Assembly: GCA_026709505.1 (NCBI GenBank)
Contig: JAPOSW010000006.1
Coordinates: 1 to 64,000, forward strand
Direction: 5' to 3'
Source of the DNA: Gammaproteobacteria bacterium
GTDB taxonomy: Bacteria > Pseudomonadota > Gammaproteobacteria > Arenicellales > Poriferihabitantaceae
Length of the DNA stretch: 64,000 bases
In this document: one piece after another, positions 19,553 through 29,734 of the stretch
Numbering within the stretch: position 1 is the stretch's first letter
Layout: each line of letters begins with the position of its first letter
Translations under genes and position numbers: made by a program
Notes under the pieces: model-generated
What the model saw: the letters and a program-made list of their open reading frames with translations, nothing else
Database searches by the model: none
What the model was told of the DNA's origin: nothing

Positions 19553-20233
19553 ATGGAAAAAAGTTCAGCAAACAAGTCATCTTCGGATCTTGATCCACAA
19601 GATGTTTATGATTTTCTGGAGCAGAATCCTGATTTCATAGTCGGGAACTGGGACCTGTTTGCGGATTTTGTGCCGGCCGGCGAGGAGCAAGGGAACGTTT
19701 TTCTAAAGAAGCAGATTGAAACATTAAGCGAGCGACAGGACGAACAGAACAAAACCATCCAACATCTTCTGGAGGTGACAAAAAACCTTGAGCAGATGCA
19801 GGATATGCTGGCAGGATTCAGCAATACGTTGCTGGACCAGGGTCATTCGAGCGATGATCCGATAGATTTTGTGGTAAATCTGGTGGGCCGGGAATTCGAC
19901 CTTGAACGCGTGGTTGTTTTTGAGGGGGCGGCCGCCAATGCTGGAAAGCCGGATCTCTATGACGAAATTCATCAGAGGGTCGCCCACCGAAGCAGTATCT
20001 GCGATGATCGGCTATCGCAGTCCTTGCTGGAACGGATTTTCGGCGAGGATGAAAAGTCCATCCGCTCATGTGCCTTTGTGCCGATTCTGCACGGCGTGGC
20101 AGTTACCGGTGTAATGGTGTTTGGTTCAGCAGATGCCAAACGGTTCCATCCGGAACTTGGTGTTCTCTATCTGGACCGAATTGGGCGTCTGGTTGGCAGT
20201 TATTTGAATGGAAAACAGCAAGCGGTTGAGTGA
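19553..20233 (+). CDS. DUF484 family protein (YigA-like)
   Basis: A 226-residue cytoplasmic protein of the DUF484 family: VYDFLEQNPDFIVGNWDLF start, a coiled-coil segment (KKQIETLSERQDEQNKTIQH) and a GAF-like second half ending LYLDRIGRLVGSYL. The family occurs between dapF and xerC in many gammaproteobacteria and has no assigned function. Its last 26 bases overlap the xerC start, so the two are translationally coupled. Confidence 0.85.
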   Translation: MEKSSANKSSSDLDPQDVYDFLEQNPDFIVGNWDLFADFVPAGEEQGNVFLKKQIETLSERQDEQNKTIQHLLEVTKNLEQMQDMLAGFSNTLLDQGHSSDDPIDFVVNLVGREFDLERVVVFEGAAANAGKPDLYDEIHQRVAHRSSICDDRLSQSLLERIFGEDEKSIRSCAFVPILHGVAVTGVMVFGSADAKRFHPELGVLYLDRIGRLVGSYLNGKQQAVE

Positions 20234-21149
20234 ACTCGTTGACAGCATTGAACGGTTTATCGATGCCATCGGGAAGGCGGGCAGATATTCGGATAATTCC
20301 ATACAGGCCTTCCATCAGGACTTGATGATTCTGGAACGGTTCCTGGGCGAGCGTGAAAGCGCTGCTGTCTGGGAAGAGGTGAACGACTCGATGGCCAGGG
20401 CATTCCCGGCCCGCTTGTTTCAGCGTGGACATTCACCTAGGTCGATTGGCAGAATGCTGTCGTCCTGCCGGAAATTCTTCGATTATCTGATCAATGAGAA
20501 TGTGGTCAAGTCGAATCCATTTGTTGGGATCAGTGCTCCAAAAGCGGCGCAAAAGCTGCCCAATACATTGAGTGTTGACGATTTAAGTACCCTGCTTGAT
20601 GAGAATATTGATGCTGACACGGCAGTGAACATCGTTCGTGACCGTGCGATTATCGAGTTGTTTTACTCTTCGGGTCTTAGGCTTTCGGAGCTTGCTTCGC
20701 TGGACATTGATACGATTGACTTTGCGGAAAGCCAGATACGTGTGACTGGCAAGGGCAACAAGGAAAGAATTGTTCCGGTAGGTACCATGGCACGCACTGC
20801 AGTCAAGGACTGGCTCGAACGCCGGAGTGAGTATGCCAATCAGGATGAGAGGGCATTATTCGTGAATTTTCGGGGGGTCAGGCTGAGTGTTCGGGGAATT
20901 CAGACTCGGCTAGCCGAGTGGGCGAAGAGGAAGGGTTTCACTCAGCATTTGCATCCACATGCCTTGCGTCATTCATTTGCCAGTCATCTCCTTGAATCAA
21001 GCGGGGATTTGCGGGCGGTTCAGGAAATGCTGGGGCATTCGGATATCTCGACAACCCAGATCTACACCCATCTGGATTTTCAGCATTTGGCAAAGGTATT
21101 TGACGGGGCGCATCCCAGAGCAAAGAAGGGTGTTGCGGATTCGGAGTAG
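20208..21149 (+). CDS. xerC: Tyrosine recombinase XerC
   Basis: Site-specific recombinase that, with XerD, resolves chromosome dimers at dif during division. The 313-residue protein has the SAM-like N-terminal domain and the full catalytic set: Arg in SSGLRLSELASLDI, Lys in VTGKGNKERIVPV, HxxR in HPHALRHSFASHLL, the second His in LGHSDISTTQIYTH and the nucleophile Tyr in the same motif. The start overlaps the DUF484 gene. It is the last housekeeping gene before the CRISPR-Cas locus. Confidence 0.93.
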   Translation: MENSKRLSELVDSIERFIDAIGKAGRYSDNSIQAFHQDLMILERFLGERESAAVWEEVNDSMARAFPARLFQRGHSPRSIGRMLSSCRKFFDYLINENVVKSNPFVGISAPKAAQKLPNTLSVDDLSTLLDENIDADTAVNIVRDRAIIELFYSSGLRLSELASLDIDTIDFAESQIRVTGKGNKERIVPVGTMARTAVKDWLERRSEYANQDERALFVNFRGVRLSVRGIQTRLAEWAKRKGFTQHLHPHALRHSFASHLLESSGDLRAVQEMLGHSDISTTQIYTHLDFQHLAKVFDGAHPRAKKGVADSE

Positions 21150-21500
21150 AGGGGTCATCCTTGAATATGCGGTGGAGCAGGCTGTATTTTCGGTTAGCCA
21201 GGCTCATGGAGAAGCTTGAAAAAGTGGGTCGCAACTGTTTGGCCCAGATTGCGTGGACAAGCAGTTGCGATTATTCTTTACTGTCATACGCACTCCTGTA
21301 TTTTGAAATCCACTCTCAGATAATGCGAGGCATCTCTGAGATAACTTGTTTGCCGGGGAGGATCCCATATGAAAAATATCGGAAAATCGACAAGGACACG
21401 ACCTGACACACTCCCATGGTGCCCAATAAGCCTTCAGATAATGCCTTGATATCAATTTGTTTGTTTTCTCTTATACAAGCCATCAAAGCTAGGAGATAGA
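21150..21500. other. Upstream region of the cas operon
   Basis: There are 351 bases between xerC and cas1 with no supported gene. The promoter of the cas operon should be here. Near the end, TTGATA (21446) and TATACA (21472) resemble promoter boxes, but the 20-base spacing is too long to trust. AGGAG lies 8 bases before the cas1 ATG and is a good ribosome site. Confidence 0.4.
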
Positions 21501-22460
21501 ATGGAACAGTTGACCGACCTTAAAGCCATACTGCACTCCAAGCGTGCCAATATTTACTACTTGGAAAAATGCCGGATCATGCAGAAAGATGGACGCGTAC
21601 TTTACCTCACCGAGGCAAAGAACGAAAACCAGTATTGGAATATCCCTATCGCTAACACCACTTGCCTGTTGCTTGGCACTGGCACATCGGTCACCCAGGC
21701 AGCCATGCGCATGCTGGCGCAAGCTGGGGTCTTGGTTGGATTCTGCGGCGGCGGAGGTACTCCATTGTTAATGGCCAATGAAATCGAATGGATGTCGCCT
21801 CAAAGCGAATACCGCCCCACTGAATATATACAAGGATGGCTCTCTTTCTGGTTCGATGATGGAAAGCGCCTATTCGCTGCCCGTCAGTTTCAACGTTCAC
21901 GCATTGCCTTCCTGGAAAAAGTCTGGACGAAAGACCGAGACCTGCAAAGCTACGGGTTTCATGCCGACGATCAGGATATCACACAAAGTCTGGATGCTTT
22001 TCACCGGAAAGCTGATACCGTGCAGAACGTTGGAAAGCTGCTACAAACCGAGGCCGAACTTACCAAACGCCTCTACAAGGCGGCCGCCAGCCGGACCAAA
22101 CAAAGCAACTTTACGCGTAGTCGTGATGCTGAAGACAATGCCAATGCATTCTTAAATCATGGCAACTATTTGGCCTATGGTCTGGCCGCAACTACCCTAT
22201 GGGTGCTCGGTATACCCCACGGCTTCGCCGTCATGCATGGCAAAACGCGGCGTGGCGCTTTGGTCTTCGATGTCGCCGACCTTGTTAAAGATGCCCTGAT
22301 TCTCCCCTGGGCTTTCATTTGTGCTCATGAGGGCACTAGCGAACAGGAATTTCGGCAACAGTGCTTGCAAGCCTTTACCCAGCACAAAGCGCTGGATTTT
22401 ATGTTTGAGCGGGTAAAAAACACTGCTCTTAATACAGACTGGGGGATAAGCCAACCATGA
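21501..22460 (+). CDS. cas1: CRISPR integrase Cas1, type I-F
   Basis: Cas1 joins new spacers to the leader end of the array. The 319-residue protein has the I-F type start (LKAILHSKRANIYYLEKCRI), the motif LLGTGTSVTQAAMRMLAQAG and the metal-site region GFAVMHGKTRRGALVFDVAD with its His and Asp ligands. It has a strong AGGAG site and ends in an ATGA overlap with cas2-3, with which it forms the I-F adaptation complex. It is first in a six-gene operon that reads into the array. Confidence 0.95.
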   Translation: MEQLTDLKAILHSKRANIYYLEKCRIMQKDGRVLYLTEAKNENQYWNIPIANTTCLLLGTGTSVTQAAMRMLAQAGVLVGFCGGGGTPLLMANEIEWMSPQSEYRPTEYIQGWLSFWFDDGKRLFAARQFQRSRIAFLEKVWTKDRDLQSYGFHADDQDITQSLDAFHRKADTVQNVGKLLQTEAELTKRLYKAAASRTKQSNFTRSRDAEDNANAFLNHGNYLAYGLAATTLWVLGIPHGFAVMHGKTRRGALVFDVADLVKDALILPWAFICAHEGTSEQEFRQQCLQAFTQHKALDFMFERVKNTALNTDWGISQP

Positions 22461-25400
22461 TGGTTACCTTTGTCTCCCAATGTGAAAAGAAAGCTCTCTC
22501 TCGCACCCGCCGAGTGCTGGATGCTTTCGCCAACCGCATCGGCGATAACACTTGGCAAACGGTTATCACCGAAGAGGGATTGCAGGCAGTGAAAAAACTG
22601 TTGCGCAAAACTGCTAGCAAGAATACTGCCGTTGCCTGCCACTGGATTCGTAGCCGCTCACGTTCAGAGTTGGTTTGGGTGGTGGGTAGAAAGAGCAAGT
22701 TTAATCATCAAGGTTTTGTGCCGGTGAACAGCACCATCACTAACAGAACCTTTCGAGATGACCGGGAGGATTGGCATTACCTTCCTCTTATTCAGTCCCT
22801 GTCCGCCTTGGCTGCCTTGCTACATGACTGGGGTAAGGCTAGTGCCCGCTTCCAGGAAAAACTGGCGCATGAGTACAAGGGTAAATATGGAGATGCGTTG
22901 CGACATGAGTGGGTTTCGTGCCTGTTGCTGAAGTCATTGATTTGCATTACCGATTCAAGTACGGATAGCGGTTGGCTAAATCAGCTAGCCGAAGGCAAGA
23001 TCAATGAAAAGGAATTGCAGAATACTGACTTAAAGAAATTCCAAGCTCCACTGACTGGCTTGCCTCCCGTAGCAAAGTTGGTTGCATGGCTGGTTTTAAC
23101 TCATCATCGTATACCACTAGAAAATTTGCGCCCAATGGAATTACTTGACCAACACCGAGGTAAGCCAACAGAGTCCATCGATGATTTACTTTGTCTGATT
23201 ACCAAGGAATGGGGTTACAGCAACCAGAGTGCGTCCGACAACTTGGAAAGTTGCTTGATCTTTCCCAATGGCCTACTGAGCAATGCCCTCCAATGGCTAA
23301 AGCCTGTGAAGCGTTGGGCAAAAAAACTGCTTGACCAGCAACCCCAATTTGAGCAGATTATGCAAGATGGCAGCTACCGACTCATACTACACCATGCCCG
23401 GCTCTGCCTGATGCTGGGCGACCATTACTACTCGTCCTTACCGCTTGCTGAATCGGGAAAGTGGAACAATTTAACCGGCATGATTGCCAATACACAGAAG
23501 GACGGCTCTCCCAAGCAAGCTCTGGACCAACATTTGGTCAGGGTTTATGAGCAAGCTAGGAATAATGTGAATAAGCTACCGCTCATTGAGCGTGGATTGC
23601 CTGTTTCTAGCAATGTTGCTCAACTTAAGAAAAGGAGCCCGCGATCCTACGCCTGGCAGGACAAAGCTGCAGCCGAAACAAAAAATTGGGTCAAAAAAAG
23701 TCACTCAGAAAAACACGGTTTTTTTGCAATTAATATGGCCAGTACCGGCTGTGGAAAAACCCTTGCCAATGCCAAGGTGATGCTGGCACTGTCACCGGAT
23801 AATGATAGCTTTCGCTATACCTTGGCTCTGGGTCTGCGCACCTTAACCTTGCAAACAGGCGAGGAATACCGAGACCGTATTTTCATGAAATCAGATGGCA
23901 GTGACCTAGCCGTTTTAATTGGTTCCAAAGCTATTGCTGATTTACATCAACAAAAAGAAGCACAAGAACACAAGCAGGAAACTCTTTTGCAAAAACAAGG
24001 CTCAGAGTCTGCTGAAGAATTGCTTAATTCAGGGGACGAGGTTATTTGCGACTGTGATATTTCAGAGCAAGGCATGGATACCTTGCTGAAAACTGATAAA
24101 GACCGGAAATTTCTCTACGCTCCCGTCCTCGCCTGTACTATTGACCACATGATGGCGGCTACCGAAACCACACGCGGTGGTCGCTATATCCTGCCAAGCT
24201 TGCGCCTGATGTCCGCCGACCTTGTGATTGACGAGGTAGACGATTTTGCCGGTTCCGATGCCATAGCCATTGGTCGGCTTATCCATATGGCAGGAATGCT
24301 GGGTCGAAAAGTCATAATTTCCTCAGCGACTATTCCACCTTCTCTGGCCGAAGGTTACTTCAACTGCTATTGCGCTGGTTGGGTGCTGTTTGCTCAAACC
24401 CGCAATGCCAACATAAAGATCGGCTGTGCCTGGATTGATGAATTTAACACCCAAATCAGTAATAGCTTGGGTACTGAGCAAGCAAACCAGCAATACTCCA
24501 AAGACCATAGCCGTTTTATCGAAAAGCGTGTGCATGAGCTGAGCAAACAGGAAGCACGGAGAAAGGCCAATATTATTGACTGTCAGCTCTTGTTAGATCA
24601 GCCCACATCGACTGCTGTTGGTACAGGTAAACAAGATGCATGGTTTGACATTATCGCACGCGAGGTTCAGGCCAAACACACACTGCATCATCAAATTGAT
24701 AGTCGAACAGGTTTAAAGGTCTCCTTTGGCGTTATTCGTATGGCCAATATCCAGCCCTGTGTCGCATTGAGTCGCTATTTTTTGGATTCACACCTCTTGG
24801 AAGACAGTGCAGAAATTCGTGTGATGTCCTACCATAGCCAGCAGGTATTGCTACTGAGGCATGAACAGGAAAAACATCTAGACGCTGTGCTAAAGCGCAA
24901 GGAAAATCCAGATGAGGAGCCAAAGGCATTTGGTAATTATGTTATTCGCCATCATCTGGATCAGCTTGCCAAAAAAGGAACGCCACCAGCCAACCTATTA
25001 TTTATTCTTGTCGCAACACCAGTTGAGGAAGTAGGCCGGGATCACGATTTTGACTGGGCCATCGTGGAACCTTCTTCCTATCGTTCCATCATACAACTAG
25101 CCGGCCGGGTCCGGCGCCACCGATCTGGAGAGGTAACTGAATCAAATGTTGGCTTGTTACAATACAATTGGCGAACAATTGAGCAGGGGGAGCAAGCTAG
25201 AAAACCTCGTTTTATCCGGCCTGGCTACGAATCAAAAGATGCTTTAAGCAACGGCATCCCCTGCTGTTTTGAAACTCACAATCTCAAAGAGTTGTTAGAC
25301 CCTGATGCCATCGCACGGCAACTGGACGCCATTCCCCGCATACAGAAAAGCGACAATATTCCACGTTTTGCTTTGCTTGAACACGCCGTCATTGAAGATC

Positions 25401-25858
25401 AGCTTAATAACAAACAGGAGCATGGTCCAGAATCTCTTCAGGGCTATTTGACCCAGCACTGGTATTTGACAGCACTTCCTCAAGTATTAAACCGGTTTCG
25501 AAACAGCGAATCAGGCATTACACTATATCGAGCCAACGATGCGGGTGAAATAGTGTTTTGGGGCAGAAATGAGCGAGGTGATATTTGTGAAAACGATGTT
25601 ACAGGCGAGCGGTTAGATATGAAAGTTGGATACAATATTTCAGTCTGTGAGCTAACTGAACACCAGAGCCAACGCCTTTGGCTTTGCCGCGACTATATGA
25701 AACTGTTGCAACAGGAAGCCGATAGCCGGGGCATGAGTCTCACTAGTGCCGCCTTGCTCTACGGCGAACTAACCATCCGGGAACCTGTTGGTGACGGCCT
25801 GCCTCCCGATTACCTGTACTGCGATCAGCTCGGACTATTTAGGGACAAAAGGAGCTAA
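22457..25858 (+). CDS. cas3: Cas2-Cas3 fusion nuclease-helicase, type I-F
   Basis: The hallmark I-F fusion, 1133 residues. Residues 1-90 are a Cas2 domain used for spacer integration. An HD nuclease follows (LLHDWGKASARFQEKL, about 120) and then a superfamily-2 helicase: MASTGCGKTLANAK (about 427), LVIDEVDDF (about 588), ISSATIPPSLAEGY, and EVGRDHDFDWAIVEPSSY with QLAGRVRRHRSG (about 870). Cas3 is recruited to DNA bound by the Csy complex and degrades it. All core motifs are intact. It overlaps cas1 by 4 bases and is followed 3 bases later by csy1. Confidence 0.95.
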   Translation: MMVTFVSQCEKKALSRTRRVLDAFANRIGDNTWQTVITEEGLQAVKKLLRKTASKNTAVACHWIRSRSRSELVWVVGRKSKFNHQGFVPVNSTITNRTFRDDREDWHYLPLIQSLSALAALLHDWGKASARFQEKLAHEYKGKYGDALRHEWVSCLLLKSLICITDSSTDSGWLNQLAEGKINEKELQNTDLKKFQAPLTGLPPVAKLVAWLVLTHHRIPLENLRPMELLDQHRGKPTESIDDLLCLITKEWGYSNQSASDNLESCLIFPNGLLSNALQWLKPVKRWAKKLLDQQPQFEQIMQDGSYRLILHHARLCLMLGDHYYSSLPLAESGKWNNLTGMIANTQKDGSPKQALDQHLVRVYEQARNNVNKLPLIERGLPVSSNVAQLKKRSPRSYAWQDKAAAETKNWVKKSHSEKHGFFAINMASTGCGKTLANAKVMLALSPDNDSFRYTLALGLRTLTLQTGEEYRDRIFMKSDGSDLAVLIGSKAIADLHQQKEAQEHKQETLLQKQGSESAEELLNSGDEVICDCDISEQGMDTLLKTDKDRKFLYAPVLACTIDHMMAATETTRGGRYILPSLRLMSADLVIDEVDDFAGSDAIAIGRLIHMAGMLGRKVIISSATIPPSLAEGYFNCYCAGWVLFAQTRNANIKIGCAWIDEFNTQISNSLGTEQANQQYSKDHSRFIEKRVHELSKQEARRKANIIDCQLLLDQPTSTAVGTGKQDAWFDIIAREVQAKHTLHHQIDSRTGLKVSFGVIRMANIQPCVALSRYFLDSHLLEDSAEIRVMSYHSQQVLLLRHEQEKHLDAVLKRKENPDEEPKAFGNYVIRHHLDQLAKKGTPPANLLFILVATPVEEVGRDHDFDWAIVEPSSYRSIIQLAGRVRRHRSGEVTESNVGLLQYNWRTIEQGEQARKPRFIRPGYESKDALSNGIPCCFETHNLKELLDPDAIARQLDAIPRIQKSDNIPRFALLEHAVIEDQLNNKQEHGPESLQGYLTQHWYLTALPQVLNRFRNSESGITLYRANDAGEIVFWGRNERGDICENDVTGERLDMKVGYNISVCELTEHQSQRLWLCRDYMKLLQQEADSRGMSLTSAALLYGELTIREPVGDGLPPDYLYCDQLGLFRDKRS

Positions 25859-25861
25859 AAC

Positions 25862-27148
25862 ATGCCAGATCCTGAAATAAAGGCTTTCTTTGCTCAGCGT
25901 AAAGAAAAATGGCTTAAAAGTAGAGTCAAGTCAAATATGCTAGACTTGGAAAAAAACTATCTTGAAGAAGTAGCGGATCAAATCTTTTCGCTTGAGGATT
26001 GGTTGCCTCGTGCGGCAAAAAGAGCCTGTAGCCGAGCCTTCACAACACACCCGAGCAAGTTCAGTCATCCCAGCACAGGAATAGGGAAAAAAAACAGAAA
26101 AAATTTCACATACGTGACCCCTGTTATTTGTGAAGCAGACAGGCAGCCTGACGGCTATCTCAGAACAGGCAATGCCAGTAGCAAGAGAGATTCAGTAGGT
26201 AATGCAGCTGAATTGGATGTTGATGATTTTCTAAATCTCCAGATGCAGGATGGAAAATCATTGCTTATGCATATTCAACAGGACTCACAACTTGCTCAGG
26301 AATTGCTATCTATCCAGTCAGTAAGCTATGAAACCCTCAAAAAAGGGCTTCTGGCTATGGCGGACAGCAATTCCGAAATGGTCACAAGTTCCAAAATTAA
26401 GCAGGTATACTTCCCCGTCAATGACGATTATCATCAGTTTTCTGTTCTCAGTAATTCAGGGTTGATCTATGAACTCCGAGATCGTATTGATGAACTCCGT
26501 TTTCCAAAAGAACAAGAACAGAAACAACTGCGAGAATTCAAGCGCACTAATGTATTCAGCGAACGGGGCTTTACTGAAATCTACGATATCGCTACCATCG
26601 GTTATGGTGGCACCAAACCCCAAAATATAAGCGCACTCAACAAGCATAATGGCGGTAAGGCCCATCTGCTACTATCGATGCCTCCCGCATTGGAACAGCG
26701 TGAAGTCCATTTCCCGAAACACGACTTTTTCAAAGAATCCATTCGCTTTTACGATATCAGGGAGTCGCTAGAGAAACTACACCGTATTTTCACCAGCGAA
26801 AAGGATAGCGTTATCCCCCGACGCAACTTGGAAATCGGCCGCGACCACCACCTCGAAGAGATACTGGACTTAATTATTCTGCGCGTGGTGGCTCTTCGCC
26901 AGGTCGCAACAGCACAATATCGGGAAGAGACCAACCAGCTTGAGCAATACCAAAAAATCTGGCTTTGCCCTGGTTTTGAGACTCAGCGTGAACAGGAAGA
27001 TGAATGGCTAAAACAACTTTGTAAAACCATTACCAATTGGATAACCACTGCTTATAGTAAAACCATAAAAAAGTCCATAACGTTTGGTCAGGCTGAAAAA
27101 GCTTACATCCAACAAGTGATTGAGACACACGGGGAAGCACTTCGATGA
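25862..27148 (+). CDS. csy1: Csy1 (Cas8f), Csy complex large subunit
   Basis: A 428-residue Csy1/Cas8f. In the I-F surveillance complex this subunit sits at the crRNA 5' handle with Csy2 and recognises the double-stranded PAM. Family features are the start (IKAFFAQRKEKWLKSRV), the conserved FTHPSKFSHPSTG segment and GYGGTKPQNISALNKHNGGK. The position between cas2-3 and csy2 confirms the call. The reading frame overlaps csy2 by 4 bases. Confidence 0.93.
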   Translation: MPDPEIKAFFAQRKEKWLKSRVKSNMLDLEKNYLEEVADQIFSLEDWLPRAAKRACSRAFTTHPSKFSHPSTGIGKKNRKNFTYVTPVICEADRQPDGYLRTGNASSKRDSVGNAAELDVDDFLNLQMQDGKSLLMHIQQDSQLAQELLSIQSVSYETLKKGLLAMADSNSEMVTSSKIKQVYFPVNDDYHQFSVLSNSGLIYELRDRIDELRFPKEQEQKQLREFKRTNVFSERGFTEIYDIATIGYGGTKPQNISALNKHNGGKAHLLLSMPPALEQREVHFPKHDFFKESIRFYDIRESLEKLHRIFTSEKDSVIPRRNLEIGRDHHLEEILDLIILRVVALRQVATAQYREETNQLEQYQKIWLCPGFETQREQEDEWLKQLCKTITNWITTAYSKTIKKSITFGQAEKAYIQQVIETHGEALR

Positions 27149-28080
27149 GCGATGTGTATATACTGATCCCCCACCTACGCATTCAAAATGCCAATGCGCT
27201 GTCTAGTCCCTTCACCATTGGCTTTCCCGCCATGACAGCTTGGTTAGGCGCTATCCATGCCTTACAGCGCAAACTGAATGCACAGGACATCCCCGTAGAA
27301 TTCGAGGGCGTGGGCGTCGTTTCACATAAGTTCGATTTACAAACCTACAAAGGCTACGGAGATTTCGGATATTCCATTATTGGCATGGCTAACCCAGTGG
27401 ACAAGGATGGCTCACGTCCCGCATTTATTGAAGAAGCACGGTGTCACCTTGAAGCCAGTCTGGTGATTCGATACGAAAATTGTGAATCTCTGTACGAAGA
27501 CGAGTTACTGGCAAAAATAGAACACCAGCTTCGATCAGGGATGAAAATGGCTGGTGGCGATATTATTGATTTGGATAAACCGTCCTTGCATAGAGACTTT
27601 AATCGTCTAAAAACTAAACTTATGCCTGGATACGCCATCATCGAACGTCGCGAATTAATGATTGAAGCAATGGAGAGGGGGCAGGACGCACTGGATGCCA
27701 TGCTCGATTATTTGGTTATTCATCATCAGTGCGAAATGACAGGTGAAGGCGAACAATCAACCGTGACCTGGAAAAGTGCTAGGAAAGAAACAGGGCATGA
27801 AGGACAGCGTGGCTGGATTGTTCCCATTGCAACAGGCTTTCACGGCATCAGTGAACTGGGCCAGGCTAAAAACCAACGCAACCCGGATACTCCGCATCGC
27901 TTTGTTGAAAGCATAGTTACCCTCGGAGAATTCAAAATGCCCTACAAACTGGATACCGCCGAAGAACTGTTTTGGCGATACCACTTCGATCTGGAAAACA
28001 ACTTATACCTGTGTCAGCAAACCGGAGCCGGCACTACCCTCACCACCCCGGATTCAACACTTCACAAAACCGGCTTTTAA
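27145..28080 (+). CDS. csy2: Csy2 (Cas5f)
   Basis: A 311-residue Cas5f-type RAMP protein that pairs with Csy1 at the 5' end of the crRNA. The N-terminal ferredoxin-like start YILIPHLRIQNANALSSPFT, the following GFPAMTAWLGAIHAL and the late segment FKMPYKLDTAEELFWRYHFD are typical. It overlaps csy1 by 4 bases (ATGA) and is followed by a 29-base gap with an AAGGAGAG ribosome site for csy3. Confidence 0.93.
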   Translation: MSDVYILIPHLRIQNANALSSPFTIGFPAMTAWLGAIHALQRKLNAQDIPVEFEGVGVVSHKFDLQTYKGYGDFGYSIIGMANPVDKDGSRPAFIEEARCHLEASLVIRYENCESLYEDELLAKIEHQLRSGMKMAGGDIIDLDKPSLHRDFNRLKTKLMPGYAIIERRELMIEAMERGQDALDAMLDYLVIHHQCEMTGEGEQSTVTWKSARKETGHEGQRGWIVPIATGFHGISELGQAKNQRNPDTPHRFVESIVTLGEFKMPYKLDTAEELFWRYHFDLENNLYLCQQTGAGTTLTTPDSTLHKTGF

Positions 28081-28109
28081 TTAATCTGATAAATGTAAGG
28101 AGAGCACAC

Positions 28110-29141
28110 ATGGCTAAACATGAAAACACTGCATCCGTATTGGCATTCGAGAAGAAACTAGTACCCTCCGATGGCTATCTCTATGGAACTCGGTGGAGTA
28201 ACCGGAGTGAGGCCAGCCCACTAAACCTCAAGGAAAAGTCCGTGAGGGGCACAATTTCAAATCGACTGAAACCGACCATTCAAAAAGATCCCGCCAAGCT
28301 TAATAAGGAGGTAGAAAAAGCCAATCTGCAAACCGTAGATGCCTGTTCACTTGGAACCGAGCAGGACACCTTGAAATTGTACTTTACTCTTAAAGTATTA
28401 GGCGGTATCCAGCAACCATCGGCTTGTAACAATGCAACCTTCAAGCAGAGTTTCAGCATTGCCGCCAAAGGCTATATCGAGAGAGAAGGTTTCGCGGAGC
28501 TGGCACGGCGCTACGCACTGAATATTGCCAATGCCCGTTTCCTTTGGCGCAACCGAGTGGGTGCTGAGAATATCGAGGTTCAGGTTAAAACACTCAATAG
28601 CGATGCAAAACAGGAATGGAGTTTTGATGCAACTATGTTCACTACCCGAGACTTTGATGTAGACGACAGCCAGGTTAAAGATATGGCAACCAGAATCGCC
28701 AGTGCTCTGTCTAGCGACAATGATTTCCTGATGCTTGAAATCACGTGTTATGCACAAGTTGGCAAGGCACAAGACATTTACCCCAGTGAGGAATTGGTGC
28801 TAGACAAAGGAAAAGGCAAAAAGAGCAAAATTCTTTACGCTGTTGACAATATTGCGGCCATGCATTCCCAGAAAATAGGAAATGCCTTGCGTACCATCGA
28901 TACCTGGTATCCGGGTTTTGATGATCCGGAAATCTCTGCGGGGCCAATTGCCATTGAACCATATGGTGCAGTAACCAACTTGGGCAAAGCATACCGTACG
29001 CCAAAAGAAAAGCAGGATTTTTATACCTTCTTTGACAGTTGGGCTCGTGGGGGGCAGCTTGAACGACCGGAAGATGAACACTACGTGATGGCGACCCTAG
29101 TACGCGGTGGCGTGTTCGGCGAAAGTGAAAAAGACACATAG
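28110..29141 (+). CDS. csy3: Csy3 (Cas7f), crRNA backbone subunit
   Basis: A 343-residue Cas7f, the subunit present in six copies along the spacer in the Csy complex. The start at 28110 (MAKHENTASVLAFEKKLVPS) is chosen because AAGGAGAG lies 8 bases upstream and the family begins here; the ORF-track start at 27972 lies inside csy2. Conserved segments include LYGTRWSNRSEASPL and RANARFLWRNRVGAE-like text (IANARFLWRNRVGAENIEV). It is followed 8 bases later by csy4. Confidence 0.94.
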   Translation: MAKHENTASVLAFEKKLVPSDGYLYGTRWSNRSEASPLNLKEKSVRGTISNRLKPTIQKDPAKLNKEVEKANLQTVDACSLGTEQDTLKLYFTLKVLGGIQQPSACNNATFKQSFSIAAKGYIEREGFAELARRYALNIANARFLWRNRVGAENIEVQVKTLNSDAKQEWSFDATMFTTRDFDVDDSQVKDMATRIASALSSDNDFLMLEITCYAQVGKAQDIYPSEELVLDKGKGKKSKILYAVDNIAAMHSQKIGNALRTIDTWYPGFDDPEISAGPIAIEPYGAVTNLGKAYRTPKEKQDFYTFFDSWARGGQLERPEDEHYVMATLVRGGVFGESEKDT

Positions 29142-29149
29142 GTGCTCCT

Positions 29150-29734
29150 ATGAAAGCCTATTTGGATATCACACTATTACCCAATGATGACATAGGGCAT
29201 CACTTTCTGTGGGGGAAAGTTTTTCAGCAGGTACACTTGGCACTTGTTGAAAATAAAAATACTGATGGCAGTTCTTCTGTCGGCGTTGCCTTTCCTGAAT
29301 TCAATGCAGAAAAACACCGGCTGGGCAGAAAATTGCGCCTTTTCGCCCCCAACTCCTCAGATTTGGAAAAGTTGTCGATTGCCCGATGGCTCGACCGACT
29401 AGCAGATTATGTGCACATCACCTCAGTCCGAGAAACACCTCAAAGAGTTGAGCAATATGCATGTTTCAGTCGTTTGCGGACAAAATATAGCCGTGAAAGA
29501 CTAGCTCGCCGGGCGATGAAGAGGCACGGTTTGACTTACGAACAGGCATTACAAGAAAGGAAAAACTTCCAGCCTCAGTGGACAGATGCTCCCTTTATCC
29601 AGTTGAAAAGTCTGGGCAACGATCACTCATTTCGCCTATTTATTGGAATGGAGGAAAAGGGATCCTCTGGGGAGTATTCAACTGGCTTTAACACTTATGG
29701 ATTAAGCAAAGGAACAGCTTTACCTAAATTTTGA
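29150..29734 (+). CDS. cas6f: Csy4 (Cas6f), crRNA-processing endoribonuclease
   Basis: A 194-residue Cas6f. It cuts the repeat RNA just 3' of the hairpin and stays bound to the crRNA 3' end. The His at residue 29 (FQQVHLALVE) coincides with the catalytic His29 of the Pseudomonas enzyme. An arginine-rich helix that would read the hairpin major groove is present (RLRTKYSRERLARRAMKRHG). It is the last cas gene. The array leader starts right after its stop. Confidence 0.94.
   Translation: MKAYLDITLLPNDDIGHHFLWGKVFQQVHLALVENKNTDGSSSVGVAFPEFNAEKHRLGRKLRLFAPNSSDLEKLSIARWLDRLADYVHITSVRETPQRVEQYACFSRLRTKYSRERLARRAMKRHGLTYEQALQERKNFQPQWTDAPFIQLKSLGNDHSFRLFIGMEEKGSSGEYSTGFNTYGLSKGTALPKF

Noticed and set aside
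21446-21477. cas operon promoter TTGATA...TATACA
   Set aside because: The 20-base spacing is too long for a confident sigma-70 call.
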